The position numbers and the translations under genes are program-made. A stretch of DNA of 64,000 nt, taken from NCBI RefSeq assembly GCF_003048575.1, contig NZ_PIRZ01000003.1, positions 124,001 through 188,000 of the forward strand. The letters run 5' to 3'. Origin of the DNA: Campylobacter concisus (GTDB taxonomy: Bacteria > Campylobacterota > Campylobacteria > Campylobacterales > Campylobacteraceae). How positions within the stretch are numbered: the stretch's first letter is position 1; every line of letters begins with the position of its first letter. Below, piece by piece: positions 47,180 through 57,592 of this stretch. The notes under the pieces are model-generated. The model did not search any database. It saw only the letters and a list, made by a program, of their open reading frames with translations, and was not told the origin of the DNA.

Positions 47180-48877
47180 ATGGATTTTAAAGCATTACTT
47201 CATCAAATAAGTCAAATTTATCAAAAGCTTTCATTAAAGCAAAAAATCATTGCAGCTAGCTCGATCGTCTTGGTCGTGGCATTTTTGGTATTTTTAACAC
47301 TTTATAAAAGCAAAAATGAAAATTTTGCAGGTTACAGCGTCCTTTTTGAAAACATTAGCCCAAACGATTCTGCCTTAATACTTGATCAGCTAAACAAAGA
47401 TGGAATTAAATATAAATTAGCAAACGAAGGCACTATCCTTGTGCCAACGAGTGATGTCTATAAAGAGCGTATCGCTGTTGCAACGCTTGGAATACCAAAA
47501 GAGAGCAAAATCGGCTTTGAAATTTTTGATAAGCAAGAATTTGGTGCGACTGATGCCGAGCAGAGAGTAAAATTTCAAAGAGCGCTTGAGGGTGAGCTAG
47601 CTAGAACGATCGAGAGTCTTTCTTCTATCCAAAAAGCGACTGTTCGTATCGCTATCCCTAAAGAGAGCGTCTTTACTGAAAGACAAGCACTGCCAACCGC
47701 TTCTATCGTCGTTGAGCTAAAGCCAGGCGTTAGTTTAAATGCGAAGCAAATTTTTGGCATTAAAAACCTAGTTGCTGCCTCTATTACAAACTTAAGCACA
47801 GAAAATGTAAAAATCGTAAATCAAGACGGAGTCGCACTTGGCGATGAAGATGGTGAGTTTGATAGTGACGCTATAGCTCAGCAGATACGCTATAAACGTG
47901 AGTTTGAAAATAATTACGAGCAAAAGATCGTAAATGTGTTAGCTCCTATTGTGGGCGGAGCAGATAAGGTCGTAGCAAAGGTAAATATCGACTTTGACTT
48001 TGACAAAAAAGATACAAAAAGTGAAGTTTATGACCCAAATAACGTCGTAAGAAGTGAAAGCAATATCGAGGAAAAACGCCAAGGCTCAGCACCAAATGAA
48101 GTAGGTGGTGTCCCTGGTGCGGTTAGCAATATCGGCCCTGTTCAAGGTCTCGATGATAGCACTTTAAAAGAGCAATACAACAAAAGCTCGCAGCAGACAA
48201 ACTATGAAATTTCAAAGAAAGTAACAAGCATCAAAGGACAGTTTGCTAGCATAAATAGAGTGAGTGCGGCTGTCGTTATAGACGGACTTTATCAGAGTAA
48301 AAAAGATAGCGACGGCAAGCCAACTGGCGAGCTTGAATTTGCCCCACTTACCAAAGAGCAAAGAGAGTCAATCACAAATTTAATCAAACAATCAATCGGC
48401 TATAACCAAAATAGGGGCGATGAAGTAAGCTTAGATAACTTTGAGTTTAAAACCGGCAAAGATATAAGCACTAGTGAGAAGATGGATGGCTTTGTGAATA
48501 ACTATGTAGTGCCATTTATGCCGCTATTAAAATATATTTTTGCAGCATTGTTGCTCTACATCTTCTACAAAAAAGTCATTGTGCCATTTATGCAAAAGAT
48601 GCTTGAAGAGACAAAAGAAGAAGAGGAGCAAGTTCAAGATGGTCTTGAAGATATTGAGGTAGATGCTGAAGATACGCTTGAGAAATTTAAAGCTGCTCGC
48701 AAAAAGGTCGAAGAGCAACTAGGACTTAGTGGCGAGTTTAATGAAGATGAATTAAAATACGATGTTTTACTTGAGAAAATGAGAGCGGTCATCACAGAAA
48801 GAAATGAAGAGATAGCAATGCTGCTTCAAGATATGGTAAAAAATGACAGCGACTTTAATATGCGTAAGGAAATTTGA
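47180..48877 (+). CDS. fliF: Flagellar MS-ring protein FliF
   Basis: A protein of 565 residues. A helix at about 23-42 crosses the membrane, followed by the YscJ-type ring domain (ISPNDSALILDQLNKDGIKYKL, FGATDAEQRVKFQRALEGELARTI), a large periplasmic part and a second helix at about 443-462. The cytoplasmic tail (EETKEEEEQVQDG...) binds FliG. It forms the MS ring, the base of the flagellar motor. It heads the fliF-fliG-fliH run and overlaps fliG. Confidence 0.96.
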   Translation: MDFKALLHQISQIYQKLSLKQKIIAASSIVLVVAFLVFLTLYKSKNENFAGYSVLFENISPNDSALILDQLNKDGIKYKLANEGTILVPTSDVYKERIAVATLGIPKESKIGFEIFDKQEFGATDAEQRVKFQRALEGELARTIESLSSIQKATVRIAIPKESVFTERQALPTASIVVELKPGVSLNAKQIFGIKNLVAASITNLSTENVKIVNQDGVALGDEDGEFDSDAIAQQIRYKREFENNYEQKIVNVLAPIVGGADKVVAKVNIDFDFDKKDTKSEVYDPNNVVRSESNIEEKRQGSAPNEVGGVPGAVSNIGPVQGLDDSTLKEQYNKSSQQTNYEISKKVTSIKGQFASINRVSAAVVIDGLYQSKKDSDGKPTGELEFAPLTKEQRESITNLIKQSIGYNQNRGDEVSLDNFEFKTGKDISTSEKMDGFVNNYVVPFMPLLKYIFAALLLYIFYKKVIVPFMQKMLEETKEEEEQVQDGLEDIEVDAEDTLEKFKAARKKVEEQLGLSGEFNEDELKYDVLLEKMRAVITERNEEIAMLLQDMVKNDSDFNMRKEI

Positions 48878-49908
48878 TGTCAATAAAGCTAAATGACAAG
48901 CAAAAAATGATTTATGATGATCTATCGATGCCTGAAAAGATTGCTATTTTGCTGATCCAGCTTGGCGAAGAGGCAACTGCTCTTATATTTTCTCACATGG
49001 ATGTTGATGTCATCACTGAAATTTCAGGCTATATCGCAACCGCAAAAAACATAGACAAACAAGTCGCAAGTGCTGTGCTAGAAGAATTTTACGCGCTAAT
49101 GCAGTCAAATCAATATATGAGAAGTGGCGGTTTAGAGTACGCAAAAGAAATTCTTTACCGCACATTTGGTCCAGAGGCAGCTCAGAAAATTTTAGACAAG
49201 CTTGCAAAAAGTATGGAGAACTCAAAAAGCTTTGGCTATCTTGATAAGATAAAACCACAACAGCTGGCAGACTTTATCATAAAAGAACACCCTCAAACCA
49301 TCGCGCTAATACTAGCTCACATGGACTCAACGAGCGCTGCTGAAACGCTTAGCTTTTTCTCAGATGAGCTAAGAAGTGAAGTCGTTATTAGAATGGCAAA
49401 TCTTGGTGATATTAGCCCATCTGTAATTAAGCGTGTTTCAACCGTGCTTGAGGGCAAGCTTGAAAGTCTTACATCATACAAAGTCGAAGTTGGCGGTCCA
49501 AGAGCTGTGGCAGAAGTGCTTAATAGACTTGGACAAAAAGCTAGCAAAAGCACGATCGAACGCATTGAACAAAGTGATGATAAACTTGCAACAACGATTA
49601 AAGAGCTTATGTTTACATTTGAAGATATTATCAATCTTAATGCAACTGCGATTAGAGAAATCCTTAAAAATGTCGATAAAAAAGACCTTATGGTCGCATT
49701 TAAAGGCTCAAGCGATGGTATCAAGGATAAATTTTTATCAAATATGTCTCAGCGTGCAGCAGAAGCCTTTAAAGAGGAGATGCAATATCTTGGTGCGGTG
49801 CGTGTAAAAGATGTTGAAGAGGCTCAAAGACGCATAGTAGAGACAGTACAAACTCTAGCTGATCAAGGTGTGTTCCAAGTCGGCGAAGCAGATGAGATGA
49901 TAGAATGA
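48877..49908 (+). CDS. fliG: Flagellar motor switch protein FliG
   Basis: A FliG of 343 residues: N-terminal domain for FliF binding (MPEKIAILLIQLGEEATALIF), middle domain with the EHPQTIALILAHM motif (EHPQ), and the C-terminal charged torque helix (IRE..VDKKDLMVAFKGSSD, MSQRAAEAFKEEM). It is the switch and torque part of the C-ring that responds to CheY-P. The ATG at 48877 shares a base with the fliF stop. Confidence 0.97.
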   Translation: MSIKLNDKQKMIYDDLSMPEKIAILLIQLGEEATALIFSHMDVDVITEISGYIATAKNIDKQVASAVLEEFYALMQSNQYMRSGGLEYAKEILYRTFGPEAAQKILDKLAKSMENSKSFGYLDKIKPQQLADFIIKEHPQTIALILAHMDSTSAAETLSFFSDELRSEVVIRMANLGDISPSVIKRVSTVLEGKLESLTSYKVEVGGPRAVAEVLNRLGQKASKSTIERIEQSDDKLATTIKELMFTFEDIINLNATAIREILKNVDKKDLMVAFKGSSDGIKDKFLSNMSQRAAEAFKEEMQYLGAVRVKDVEEAQRRIVETVQTLADQGVFQVGEADEMIE

Positions 49909-50768
49909 AAAGCAGCGTAATAACCAGTGAAACTTCTCCAGCTCACTTTATAGAAAATTACAGATTTAAAGTACTTGGAGTTGGAGAGCGAGCTGCAGAT
50001 AGTGCTCCTGTATTGATAGAAGAAAATAATCTTAGTGAAGAGTTAAGCGAGCAAAATTTTGGGCAAAAGGGTGAAAATTTCATTCCTCAAGCTAGCCACC
50101 AAACGCAGACAAACTCACAAAACCACTTTGCTTCTCAGGCTCAAAGTCCACAAATACAGCAAGCAGGCGAGTCAAGCTTTGTCGAAGAACTGCTTAAAAA
50201 AACAGATGAGCTAAGCAGCAACATCATCAAACTTCAAATGCAAATAGAAAACCAAGAGAGCGAATTTGCTAAACGCCTTGAGGCTGAAATTTCTCGTGCA
50301 AAAGAAGATGGTAAAAATGAGGGTATCGCCCAGGCAAATGCAGCAAATGAAGCAAGGATAAATGAGTTAGAGGCTAGATTTAGCGCTTCAGCTGCAAAGC
50401 TAGATGAGCAGTATGTTAAATTTGATGAGTTTTTAAAGAAGATCGAAGAAGAGCTTGGGCAAACTGCTATAAAAATCGCAAAAGAAGTAATCGATAAAGA
50501 AATTTCAACCTCTTCAAATCAGATCGCTCATCATCTAGCAAGCTCGCTTATAAAAGAGCTAAGTAATGTCAAAAATATAGAAATTCGCGTAAATCCCGAA
50601 GATAGCGAATATATAAAAGAGCAATTTAGCAAGAATGAGCACGTCAAAATAAGCGCTGATGATGCTATAAGCAAAGGCGGTGTGGTTATTATAAGTGATG
50701 GTGGCAATATCGATGCGACTATGCAAACAAGGCTAGAAAAACTAAAAATGCTGGTAAATAATGAATAA
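49905..50768 (+). CDS. fliH: Flagellar export regulator FliH
   Basis: A protein of 287 residues. A Gln/Ser-rich N-terminal stretch (about 50-95) is followed by a long coiled coil (about 100-180) and the FliH/HrpE/V-ATPase-E-like domain (IKIAKEVIDKEIS..., RVNPEDSEYIKEQF, ISKGGVVIISDGGNIDAT). It holds the export ATPase FliI. It overlaps fliG by ATGA and dxs by 8 bases. Confidence 0.9.
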   Translation: MKSSVITSETSPAHFIENYRFKVLGVGERAADSAPVLIEENNLSEELSEQNFGQKGENFIPQASHQTQTNSQNHFASQAQSPQIQQAGESSFVEELLKKTDELSSNIIKLQMQIENQESEFAKRLEAEISRAKEDGKNEGIAQANAANEARINELEARFSASAAKLDEQYVKFDEFLKKIEEELGQTAIKIAKEVIDKEISTSSNQIAHHLASSLIKELSNVKNIEIRVNPEDSEYIKEQFSKNEHVKISADDAISKGGVVIISDGGNIDATMQTRLEKLKMLVNNE

Positions 50769-52587
50769 AGACGTTAAAAGTTTAGATGTTGATGAACTAA
50801 ACGCGCTTTGTCATGACATCAGGGATAAAATTTTAGCCACCGTTAGCAAAAATGGCGGTCACCTTAGCTCAAATATCGGTGCAGTTGAGATCATTGTAGC
50901 GATGCATAAAATTTTTGATGTGACAAAAGATCCATTTATCTTCGATGTAAGCCACCAAAGCTACGCACATAAGCTACTAACTGGACGCTGGGAGAGCTTT
51001 GATACGCTTAGAAAATTTAATGGCATCAGTGGCTATACAAAGCCAAGCGAGAGTAAATTTGACTACTTTGTAGCAGGGCATAGCTCTACATCTATATCGC
51101 TCGCAGTAGGTGCAGCAAAGGCGATAAAACTTAAAAATGAAGATCGTATCCCAGTGGCTGTCATAGGTGACGGCTCGCTAAGTGGCGGCATGGCGTACGA
51201 GGCGCTAAATGAACTGGGCGATAGAAAATATCCTTGCGTCATCATCCTAAACGATAACGAGATGAGTATAAGCAAGCCAATAGGCGCACTTAGCAAGTAT
51301 CTCAGCCAGATGATGGCGGGGCAGTTTTATCAAAAATTTAAGGGTAGGGTTGAGAAATTTCTAAGTTATATGCCAGATTCAGCTGCATATATGGCTAGGC
51401 GTATCGAAGAGGGCATTAGACTCATTACTCCTGGTATGTTTTTTGAAGAGCTTGGGCTTGAGTACATTGGGCCAGTTGATGGACACGACTTAGGCGCACT
51501 TCTTAGTACATTTGAAACTGCCAAAAATATGAAAAAACCAGTCATAGTGCACGTGCAGACACTAAAGGGCAAAGGGTATGAATTTGCTGAGGGGTGCTAC
51601 GAAAATTGGCACGGAGTTGGGCCATTTGATCTAAAAAGTGGCGAATTTATTAAAAGACAGTCGAATAAGTCAGCCACGGCGATCTTTAGCGAGCAGCTAT
51701 TAAAAATGGCAAGAGAGCACAACGATATCGTTGGTGTGACGGCTGCGATGCCAACAGGCACTGGCATGGACGCTTTGATACAAGAATTTCCAGATCGTTT
51801 TTGGGATGTGGCGATAGCTGAGCAGCACGCAGTCACCTCAATGTCAGCCATGGCAAAAGAGGGCTTTAAACCATTTGTCGCGATATACTCGACATTCATG
51901 CAAAGAGCCTATGATCAGGTCATTCATGACGCTTCTATTTTAAATTTAAACATCACATTTGCGATGGATAGGGCTGGCATTGTGGGCGAAGATGGCGAAA
52001 CGCATCAGGGCGCCTTTGATATTAGCTTTTTAAACGCTGTGCCAAATATGGTTCTTTTTGCCCCAAGATGCGAAGAGAGTATGAAAAATGTTATGGAATT
52101 TGCCTACTCTTACAAGGGTGTTAGCGCATTTAGATATCCGCGCGGAGCGTTTATCTTAAGAGATGAGTTTGAAGCTCAGCCGCTTGAGTTTGGCAAGGGT
52201 GAAATTTTAGCTGACGCAAAGAGTGATATTGTATTTTTAGGCTACGGTAACGGCGTTGGCAGAGCAAATTTGGTCAGAATTTTACTAGCTGACAAGCTTG
52301 ATGTGATATTGGTTGATCTAGTTTTTGCAAAGCCGCTTGATAGTGAGCTTTTACTGGATCTTACAAAACGCACTAAAAAATGGTACATCTTTAGCGATAG
52401 TGCTAAAAGAGGCGGTATTGGTGAGATAGTAAGTGCATTTTTACAAGAAAATAAAATTTCAAATATAAGCGTCATTAGCTTTGAGTATGAAGATAAATTT
52501 ATCCCCCATGGTTCAACCGCCGAGGTTGAAAAACATCTTGGTATAAGTGCCGAGCAGATTACCAAAAATTTACTAGAAAATAATTAA
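50761..52587 (+). CDS. dxs: 1-deoxy-D-xylulose-5-phosphate synthase
   Basis: A thiamine-diphosphate enzyme of 608 residues. SSNIGAVEIIVAMH, VSHQSYAHKLLTGR, GDGSLSGGMAYEALN (TPP and Mg binding), VAIAEQHAVTSMSAMA and DRAGIVGEDGETHQGAFD are DXS marks, with the transketolase C-terminal domain at the end. It starts the MEP isoprenoid pathway, which supplies undecaprenyl phosphate for the pgl glycan and LPS. The position after fliH matches C. jejuni. Confidence 0.96.
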   Translation: MNKDVKSLDVDELNALCHDIRDKILATVSKNGGHLSSNIGAVEIIVAMHKIFDVTKDPFIFDVSHQSYAHKLLTGRWESFDTLRKFNGISGYTKPSESKFDYFVAGHSSTSISLAVGAAKAIKLKNEDRIPVAVIGDGSLSGGMAYEALNELGDRKYPCVIILNDNEMSISKPIGALSKYLSQMMAGQFYQKFKGRVEKFLSYMPDSAAYMARRIEEGIRLITPGMFFEELGLEYIGPVDGHDLGALLSTFETAKNMKKPVIVHVQTLKGKGYEFAEGCYENWHGVGPFDLKSGEFIKRQSNKSATAIFSEQLLKMAREHNDIVGVTAAMPTGTGMDALIQEFPDRFWDVAIAEQHAVTSMSAMAKEGFKPFVAIYSTFMQRAYDQVIHDASILNLNITFAMDRAGIVGEDGETHQGAFDISFLNAVPNMVLFAPRCEESMKNVMEFAYSYKGVSAFRYPRGAFILRDEFEAQPLEFGKGEILADAKSDIVFLGYGNGVGRANLVRILLADKLDVILVDLVFAKPLDSELLLDLTKRTKKWYIFSDSAKRGGIGEIVSAFLQENKISNISVISFEYEDKFIPHGSTAEVEKHLGISAEQITKNLLENN

Positions 52588-52659
52588 TATCATTTAATAA
52601 AGTAACGTTTAATATTATTTTTGCTAGCATAAGCCAAAATAAAAACAAGGAAAAGTATT
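52588..52659 (+). promoter_or_regulatory. perR upstream region with AT-rich inverted-repeat motif
   Basis: This 72-base gap holds TTTAATATTA, an AT-rich dyad, and TTTTTGCTAGCAT, a weak -10 candidate at 52625-52630. AT-rich dyads are typical of Fur/PerR boxes, so self-control is possible, but I cannot point to a firm operator. Confidence 0.3.
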
Positions 52660-53070
52660 ATGCAATACGTATCATTATTAAAGCAATCTGGGCTAAAAGT
52701 CACGCCACAGCGCCTTAGCGTTTTAAGAATTCTTGATCGCCACACGCATCCAACGATTGATGAGCTTTATGATGAAATTTTAAAAGAGAGTCCATCGGTT
52801 TCTCTAGCAACGGTTTATAAAAATTTAAATACTTTAAAAGACGAAGGTCTCGTAGTCGAAGTAAATATCGTCAATCAAAAGGCTAGATACGACATCTACG
52901 AATATCCACATATTCATGTTGTCTGTGAAAGCTGTGGAAGCGTCGAGGACGTGAGCTACGATGATGCTGAGCTTGGCAAATATCAAGAGGCACTAGAAAA
53001 GAAGATTGGAAATATAATAGAACGTCTAAATATCGTAGCTAGCGTAAAAAGCTGTAAACACTGTAAATAA
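52660..53070 (+). CDS. perR: Peroxide-stress regulator PerR (Fur family)
   Basis: A Fur-family repressor of 136 residues. The winged helix is at 1-80 (LKVTPQRLSVLRILDRHTHPTIDELY, SLATVYKNLNTLKDEGLV), then the metal/dimer domain with HIHVVCESCG and the second CxxC in CKHC at the C terminus. Length and wording follow C. jejuni PerR rather than Fur (about 157 residues), and the dxs neighbour agrees. It represses peroxide-defence genes such as katA and ahpC in an iron-dependent way. Confidence 0.85.
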   Translation: MQYVSLLKQSGLKVTPQRLSVLRILDRHTHPTIDELYDEILKESPSVSLATVYKNLNTLKDEGLVVEVNIVNQKARYDIYEYPHIHVVCESCGSVEDVSYDDAELGKYQEALEKKIGNIIERLNIVASVKSCKHCK

Positions 53071-53112
53071 AATTTATGTTGCTATTTAGCAGCATAAATT
53101 CCATCTTTTTTC
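53071..53112 (+). terminator. Intrinsic terminator after perR
   Basis: A 13-bp stem, AATTTATGTTGCT (53071-53083) with AGCAGCATAAATT (53088-53100), loop attt, one G-T pair, then CATCTTTTTTCTT. It starts on the base after the perR stop codon. Confidence 0.75.
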
Positions 53113-53179
53113 TTATAAAAATACTTTTAAAATAAGCCTAAATTTAGCATTTTTCTCATTGTTTTAAGCACTAACTTGC

Positions 53180-53185
53180 TAAAAT
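53180..53185 (+). promoter_or_regulatory. Putative -10 box for the CYTH-CHAD gene
   Basis: TAAAAT in CTTGCTAAAATGAAC, 25 bases before the GTG start at 53210 and well after the perR terminator. Confidence 0.45.
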
Positions 53186-53209
53186 GAACAAAAAATTTTG
53201 GAGAAAAAT

Positions 53210-54616
53210 GTGAGTTTGGAGATAGAGCGTAAATTTTTACTCAAAAATTCTCAAATTCTAGATTTTTTAAAAGAAGCTGGAGTAGTCTTTAAGCATCTTG
53301 AAATTTCTCAATTTTATACCAAGATAACGCAAAATGAAGAGATCCGCTTTCGAAGTGAAGAGGATAAATTTATAAAAACTGTAAAGATAGGCAAAGATCT
53401 AATCAGAGAAGAAAATGAAGAATTTTGCGAAAAAGTGGAGTTTAAAAAGGCTCTTAAAAACCGCATCGGTAGCGTCATCTTAAAAGATAGATATATTTTT
53501 AAACTAAATAACAATCCTTGCAATATCGATATTTTTAAAAATGAACTAAACGGGCTTTGTACATTTGAAATCGAATTTAGTGATGAAAATGAAGCCGTCT
53601 TTTTCAAACTACCACCGTTTTTAGAAAATTTTTGCCTAAGTGATGTAACTTGCGATAAAAGATATAAGAACAAATTTCTTGCCATCCATGCTAATGAAAA
53701 TGAGCAAATCGACTACAAAAAAGCCTATAAGATCATAAAAGAAAAAGAAATTCTGCCAAATTTTGCTGCAAATCTAAAAAGTGGTGAGGCGCTAAGAGTC
53801 CTTTTTGTTAGTATTTTTAAAGTAATAAAAAGGCTAAAAAGCCAGTATTTGATAGATAAAGATGAAGAGGTCTTGCATGAGCTTCGCGTAAATTTAAGAA
53901 AGGTTAGATCGATCCTTAAAATTTTTAGTGGCGTTTTTGATGAGAAAGTGACACTTTTTTTTGGTGAGAATTTTAAAATGCTTGCAAACTCGACAAACAA
54001 AAAGCGAGATTTGGATGTATTTTTAAGCTTTTTAAATGAGCAAAAACATGCAAATGAGCCTATATATTTTGTGAAAAAGGCTCTAGATTTAGAGTATGAA
54101 AATGTAAAAAGCTACCTTGGCGATGAAGAAAACTACGCATTTTTAAAAGAGTGGGAGATATTTTTAAATGAGGGTGAATTTTATAAGTCAAAACTCTTTG
54201 ATGTAAGCCTTTCGCGCCTTGGTTCATTCAAGCTTAGAACGCTTTTAGTTTTAGCTCAAAAAAGGCTAAAAAGCCTTAATCAAGACTGCCCAAATGAGAG
54301 CTTTCATGATCTTAGGATAGAGCTTAAAAAGATGAGATATACATACGAGTTTTTATGTGAAATTTTCTATTTTGAAGGGCTTAAAAAGTATGAAGAGAAG
54401 CTAAAGCAGATGCAAGAAATTTTTGGCAATCTTCAAGACTATGACGTCTGGCTCGGTATCCTTAAAAGACTTCCAGAAATGCCAGATAAAGAGAGGCTTG
54501 AGAGTAAAATTTACAAGCAAATTTATAAAAGTAGAGAAGAGATACTAAAAAAGCGTCTTAAATTTATAAAAGCAACTCGTAAAATTTCAAGAAATTTAAA
54601 AATTTACTACATATAA
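53210..54616 (+). CDS. CYTH-CHAD domain protein
   Basis: A protein of 468 residues. The CYTH domain (1-155) starts with the EIERKFL (ExExK) metal/triphosphate motif and has IRFRSEE and FIKTVKIG strands; the CHAD domain (about 190-465) is helical and rich in Lys/Arg/His (VLHELRVNLRKVRS, FHDLRIELKKMRYTYEF). CYTH proteins hydrolyse inorganic triphosphate, and CHAD domains bind polyphosphate. I chose the GTG at 53210, with GGAG six bases upstream, over a TTG at 53198, because it starts directly at MSLEIERK. The cellular role is unknown; a link to polyphosphate is inference. Confidence 0.82.
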   Translation: MSLEIERKFLLKNSQILDFLKEAGVVFKHLEISQFYTKITQNEEIRFRSEEDKFIKTVKIGKDLIREENEEFCEKVEFKKALKNRIGSVILKDRYIFKLNNNPCNIDIFKNELNGLCTFEIEFSDENEAVFFKLPPFLENFCLSDVTCDKRYKNKFLAIHANENEQIDYKKAYKIIKEKEILPNFAANLKSGEALRVLFVSIFKVIKRLKSQYLIDKDEEVLHELRVNLRKVRSILKIFSGVFDEKVTLFFGENFKMLANSTNKKRDLDVFLSFLNEQKHANEPIYFVKKALDLEYENVKSYLGDEENYAFLKEWEIFLNEGEFYKSKLFDVSLSRLGSFKLRTLLVLAQKRLKSLNQDCPNESFHDLRIELKKMRYTYEFLCEIFYFEGLKKYEEKLKQMQEIFGNLQDYDVWLGILKRLPEMPDKERLESKIYKQIYKSREEILKKRLKFIKATRKISRNLKIYYI

Positions 54617-54628
54617 AAGGGCAAATTT

Positions 54629-55351
54629 ATGCAAAAACAAGAAAAAATCGTTGATATGTTTAACCAGATCGCTCCGACTTATGACGTCGCAAACAGAGTG
54701 CTAAGTCTTGGTGTGGACGTGAGTTGGAGGAAATTTGCCTGCAGATATATGCTAGAAATTTTTAAAAATAAAAGCATAAATATCGTAGATGTAGCTTGCG
54801 GTACTGGCGATATGATGGGGCTTTGGAGTGAAATTTCAAAAGAATTTGGCGTTGAGGTGAAAAGCCTTACTGGCATCGATCCCTCAAGTGGTATGCTAAA
54901 AGAGGCGAAGGCAAAATTTCCAAATTTTAAATTTATAGAGGCCTATGCTGACAACACGACGCTTGCAAGTGGAGAGGCTCAAATTCTAAGCATAAGCTAT
55001 GGCATCAGAAACGTGGTCGAGCGAAAGGCTGCGCTTAGAGAGTTTAACAGAGTGCTTGCTCTAAATGGCTACGTAGTCGTACTTGAATTTACAAAACGTC
55101 AGAAAAAGGGCCTTATAACCTCGCTAAGAGATTTTTACCTAAGTAAAATTTTGCCAAAAATTGGTGGCTTTATCTCAAAAAACAAAGAGGCATACGAATA
55201 TCTGCCAAGCTCGATCGAAAATTTCTTGGATGCTAAGAGCTTTTGTGATGAGCTAGTCGAAGCTGGTTTTGAGATAGAGCTTTGCAAGGGCTTTAGTATG
55301 GATATCTCGACGCTATTTATCGCTAAAAAGGTAAGAGAAATCAATGCTTAG
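54629..55351 (+). CDS. ubiE: Demethylmenaquinone methyltransferase UbiE/MenG
   Basis: A class I methyltransferase of 240 residues with the UbiE marks KIVDMFNQIAPTYDVANRVLSLGVD, VDVACGTGDMM and ISYGIRNVVERKAALREFNRVL, and the PROSITE-like FSMDISTLFIAKK end. It makes menaquinone in this menaquinone-using group. It overlaps xseA by 8 bases. Confidence 0.93.
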   Translation: MQKQEKIVDMFNQIAPTYDVANRVLSLGVDVSWRKFACRYMLEIFKNKSINIVDVACGTGDMMGLWSEISKEFGVEVKSLTGIDPSSGMLKEAKAKFPNFKFIEAYADNTTLASGEAQILSISYGIRNVVERKAALREFNRVLALNGYVVVLEFTKRQKKGLITSLRDFYLSKILPKIGGFISKNKEAYEYLPSSIENFLDAKSFCDELVEAGFEIELCKGFSMDISTLFIAKKVREINA

Positions 55352-56510
55352 TGTTTCTGAGCTAAACGAAAAAGCAAAGGCACTGCTTGAAGCCACACTT
55401 GACTATGTCGAGGTAAGTGGCGAAATTTCGCGCCTTACTAAGCACGCCTCTGGACACTGGTACTTCACGCTAAAGGACGAAAAGTCAAGCATCTCAGCTG
55501 TGATGTATCGCATGAACAACCAAAAAGTGAAATTCCTGCCAAAAGATGGGTTAAAAGTAAAAATTTATGGCAAAGTGACTATTTACTCGCCAAGTGGGTC
55601 CTATCAGCTAGTGGCAAGTGCGATGCTGCCTGATGGCGAGGGCGAGCTTGAGCTTGCGTTTAGGCAGCTTAAAGAAAAGCTCGAAAATGAGGGTCTTTTT
55701 GATATCGGCGCAAAAAAAGAGATACCAAATTTACCTAAAAAAATAGCCCTTGTCACAAGCGCTACTTCGGCGGCGCTTCAGGATATGTTAAAGGTCGTGA
55801 CGAGCCGTTGGAAATTAAGCGAAATTTATATTTTTGATGCTTTAACTCAAGGTGAAAATGCCTCAAGCTCGCTTATAAAAGCCTTGCGCAGAGCCGATAA
55901 ATACGGCGTAGATGTGATTGTTTTAGCTAGAGGAGGTGGCAGCAAAGAGGATCTTTGGTGCTTTAACGACGAGGGCTTAGCTCGTGAAATTTATGCTACA
56001 AAGACGCCAGTCATAAGCGCTATCGGACACGAGATCGACTACGTTATAAGCGACTTTGTAGCAGACCGCAGATCGCTTACGCCAAGTGCAGCTATGCTTG
56101 ATCTGTTGCCTGATGAAGAGGCATTTTTTCAGTATCTTGACAGGCTCAGCGATGATCTTGATAGCGCTTTAAGCTTAAAGATCACCAAAAAGCAAAATTT
56201 GCTAAATGTTCTTCTTTCTAAATTTTCATCAAACGCCCTAAAAGCTAGGATCGAGCTAAAATTTAGCGAGGTAGCAAACAAGCAAAACGCTCTAGTAAAT
56301 GCCGTGCAAAGAAAGATCTTGCTTCTTGGCTCGGCCCTTGGCTCGCTAGAGAAGGCTTATGAGATGAGAGAGCTCTTTTTTGAGAGCACGAAGGGGCTTA
56401 TCGAGGTTAGAAAAGACGGCAAGAGAGTTGATCTTAGGGATTTAAAAATAGACGATGAGATAGAGCTTATCTCGCAAAATACACATAAAAAAGCAATAAT
56501 TAAGGAGTAA
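55344..56510 (+). CDS. xseA: Exodeoxyribonuclease VII large subunit
   Basis: A protein of 388 residues: an N-terminal OB fold ([44 protein letters not shown]) and the catalytic domain ([60 protein letters not shown]). The C-terminal coiled coil is shorter than in E. coli. It degrades single-stranded DNA with XseB, which is not in the window. Confidence 0.94.
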   Translation: MLSVSELNEKAKALLEATLDYVEVSGEISRLTKHASGHWYFTLKDEKSSISAVMYRMNNQKVKFLPKDGLKVKIYGKVTIYSPSGSYQLVASAMLPDGEGELELAFRQLKEKLENEGLFDIGAKKEIPNLPKKIALVTSATSAALQDMLKVVTSRWKLSEIYIFDALTQGENASSSLIKALRRADKYGVDVIVLARGGGSKEDLWCFNDEGLAREIYATKTPVISAIGHEIDYVISDFVADRRSLTPSAAMLDLLPDEEAFFQYLDRLSDDLDSALSLKITKKQNLLNVLLSKFSSNALKARIELKFSEVANKQNALVNAVQRKILLLGSALGSLEKAYEMRELFFESTKGLIEVRKDGKRVDLRDLKIDDEIELISQNTHKKAIIKE

Positions 56511-56512
56511 AA

Positions 56513-57592
56513 ATGAGTAGAAAAATCAACTTTAGCGCAGGTCCAAGCGCGATACCACTAGACGTTTTAGAGCACGCAAAGGTCGAATTTACCGACTATA
56601 GAGGCGAGGGCTACTCTATCATGGAGATCAGCCACAGAAGCAAGACCTTTGAGGAGATCCACTTTGGTGCGATGGATAAGATAAGAAAGCTCTATAAGAT
56701 CGGCGATGAGTATGAAATTTTATTCTTGCAAGGTGGCGCACACTTGCAATTTAGCATGATACCGATGAATTTATACCAAGGCGGCAGGGCCGAGTACGCA
56801 AACACCGGCGTTTGGACAAACAAAGCCATCAAAGAGGCAAAAGTGCTTGGCGTAAATGTAGATGTCGTCGCAAGCAGCGAGGATGAAAATTTCTCTTACA
56901 TCCCTGATGTGAAATTTAGTGATGACGCCGATTACGCCTACATCTGCTCAAATAATACGATTTATGGCACGCAGTATGGGGCTATGCCAAAGACAAAATC
57001 TCCACTTGTTGTCGATGCTTCGAGCGACTTTTTCGCTAGACCGCTTGATTTTAGTAGCATTGGCCTACTTTACGGCGGTGCTCAGAAAAATGCAGGTCCA
57101 AGTGGCGTTACGATCGTTATTATTAGAAAAGATCTGATAGAGCGTGTAAGTAGCCAAAACGTCCCTATGTTTTTACGCTACAAAACGCACGCAGATGCCA
57201 GCTCACTTTATAATACACCGCCAACATTTGGAATTTATCTTTTAAACTTAACCATGCAGTATTTGCTTGATCTTGGCGGACTTGCTGAGGTTGAGAAGAT
57301 AAATGCCAAAAAAGCAAGTACGCTTTATGACATCATCGATAGCTCAAACGGCTTTTACATGGGACACGCAAAGACCGGAAGTAGATCAGATATGAATGTT
57401 AGTTTTACTATCCCAAAAGATCACGCTCTTGAGCCGATTTTTGTAGAAGAGGCGCTAAAAGAGGGCATGATAGGGCTAAAAGGTCATAGACATCTTGGTG
57501 GCATTAGAGCGTCTATCTATAATGCTGTTAGCCAAAGTGACGTTGATAAACTTGGCGAGTTTATGAGAGAATTTGCAAGAAAGCACGGTTGA
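56513..57592 (+). CDS. serC: Phosphoserine aminotransferase
   Basis: A PLP aminotransferase of 359 residues: [48 protein letters not shown], the aldimine Lys in [12 protein letters not shown], and [18 protein letters not shown]. It transaminates 3-phosphohydroxypyruvate in serine synthesis, upstream of SerB (39836). Its stop codon overlaps the next start. Confidence 0.96.
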   Translation: MSRKINFSAGPSAIPLDVLEHAKVEFTDYRGEGYSIMEISHRSKTFEEIHFGAMDKIRKLYKIGDEYEILFLQGGAHLQFSMIPMNLYQGGRAEYANTGVWTNKAIKEAKVLGVNVDVVASSEDENFSYIPDVKFSDDADYAYICSNNTIYGTQYGAMPKTKSPLVVDASSDFFARPLDFSSIGLLYGGAQKNAGPSGVTIVIIRKDLIERVSSQNVPMFLRYKTHADASSLYNTPPTFGIYLLNLTMQYLLDLGGLAEVEKINAKKASTLYDIIDSSNGFYMGHAKTGSRSDMNVSFTIPKDHALEPIFVEEALKEGMIGLKGHRHLGGIRASIYNAVSQSDVDKLGEFMREFARKHG

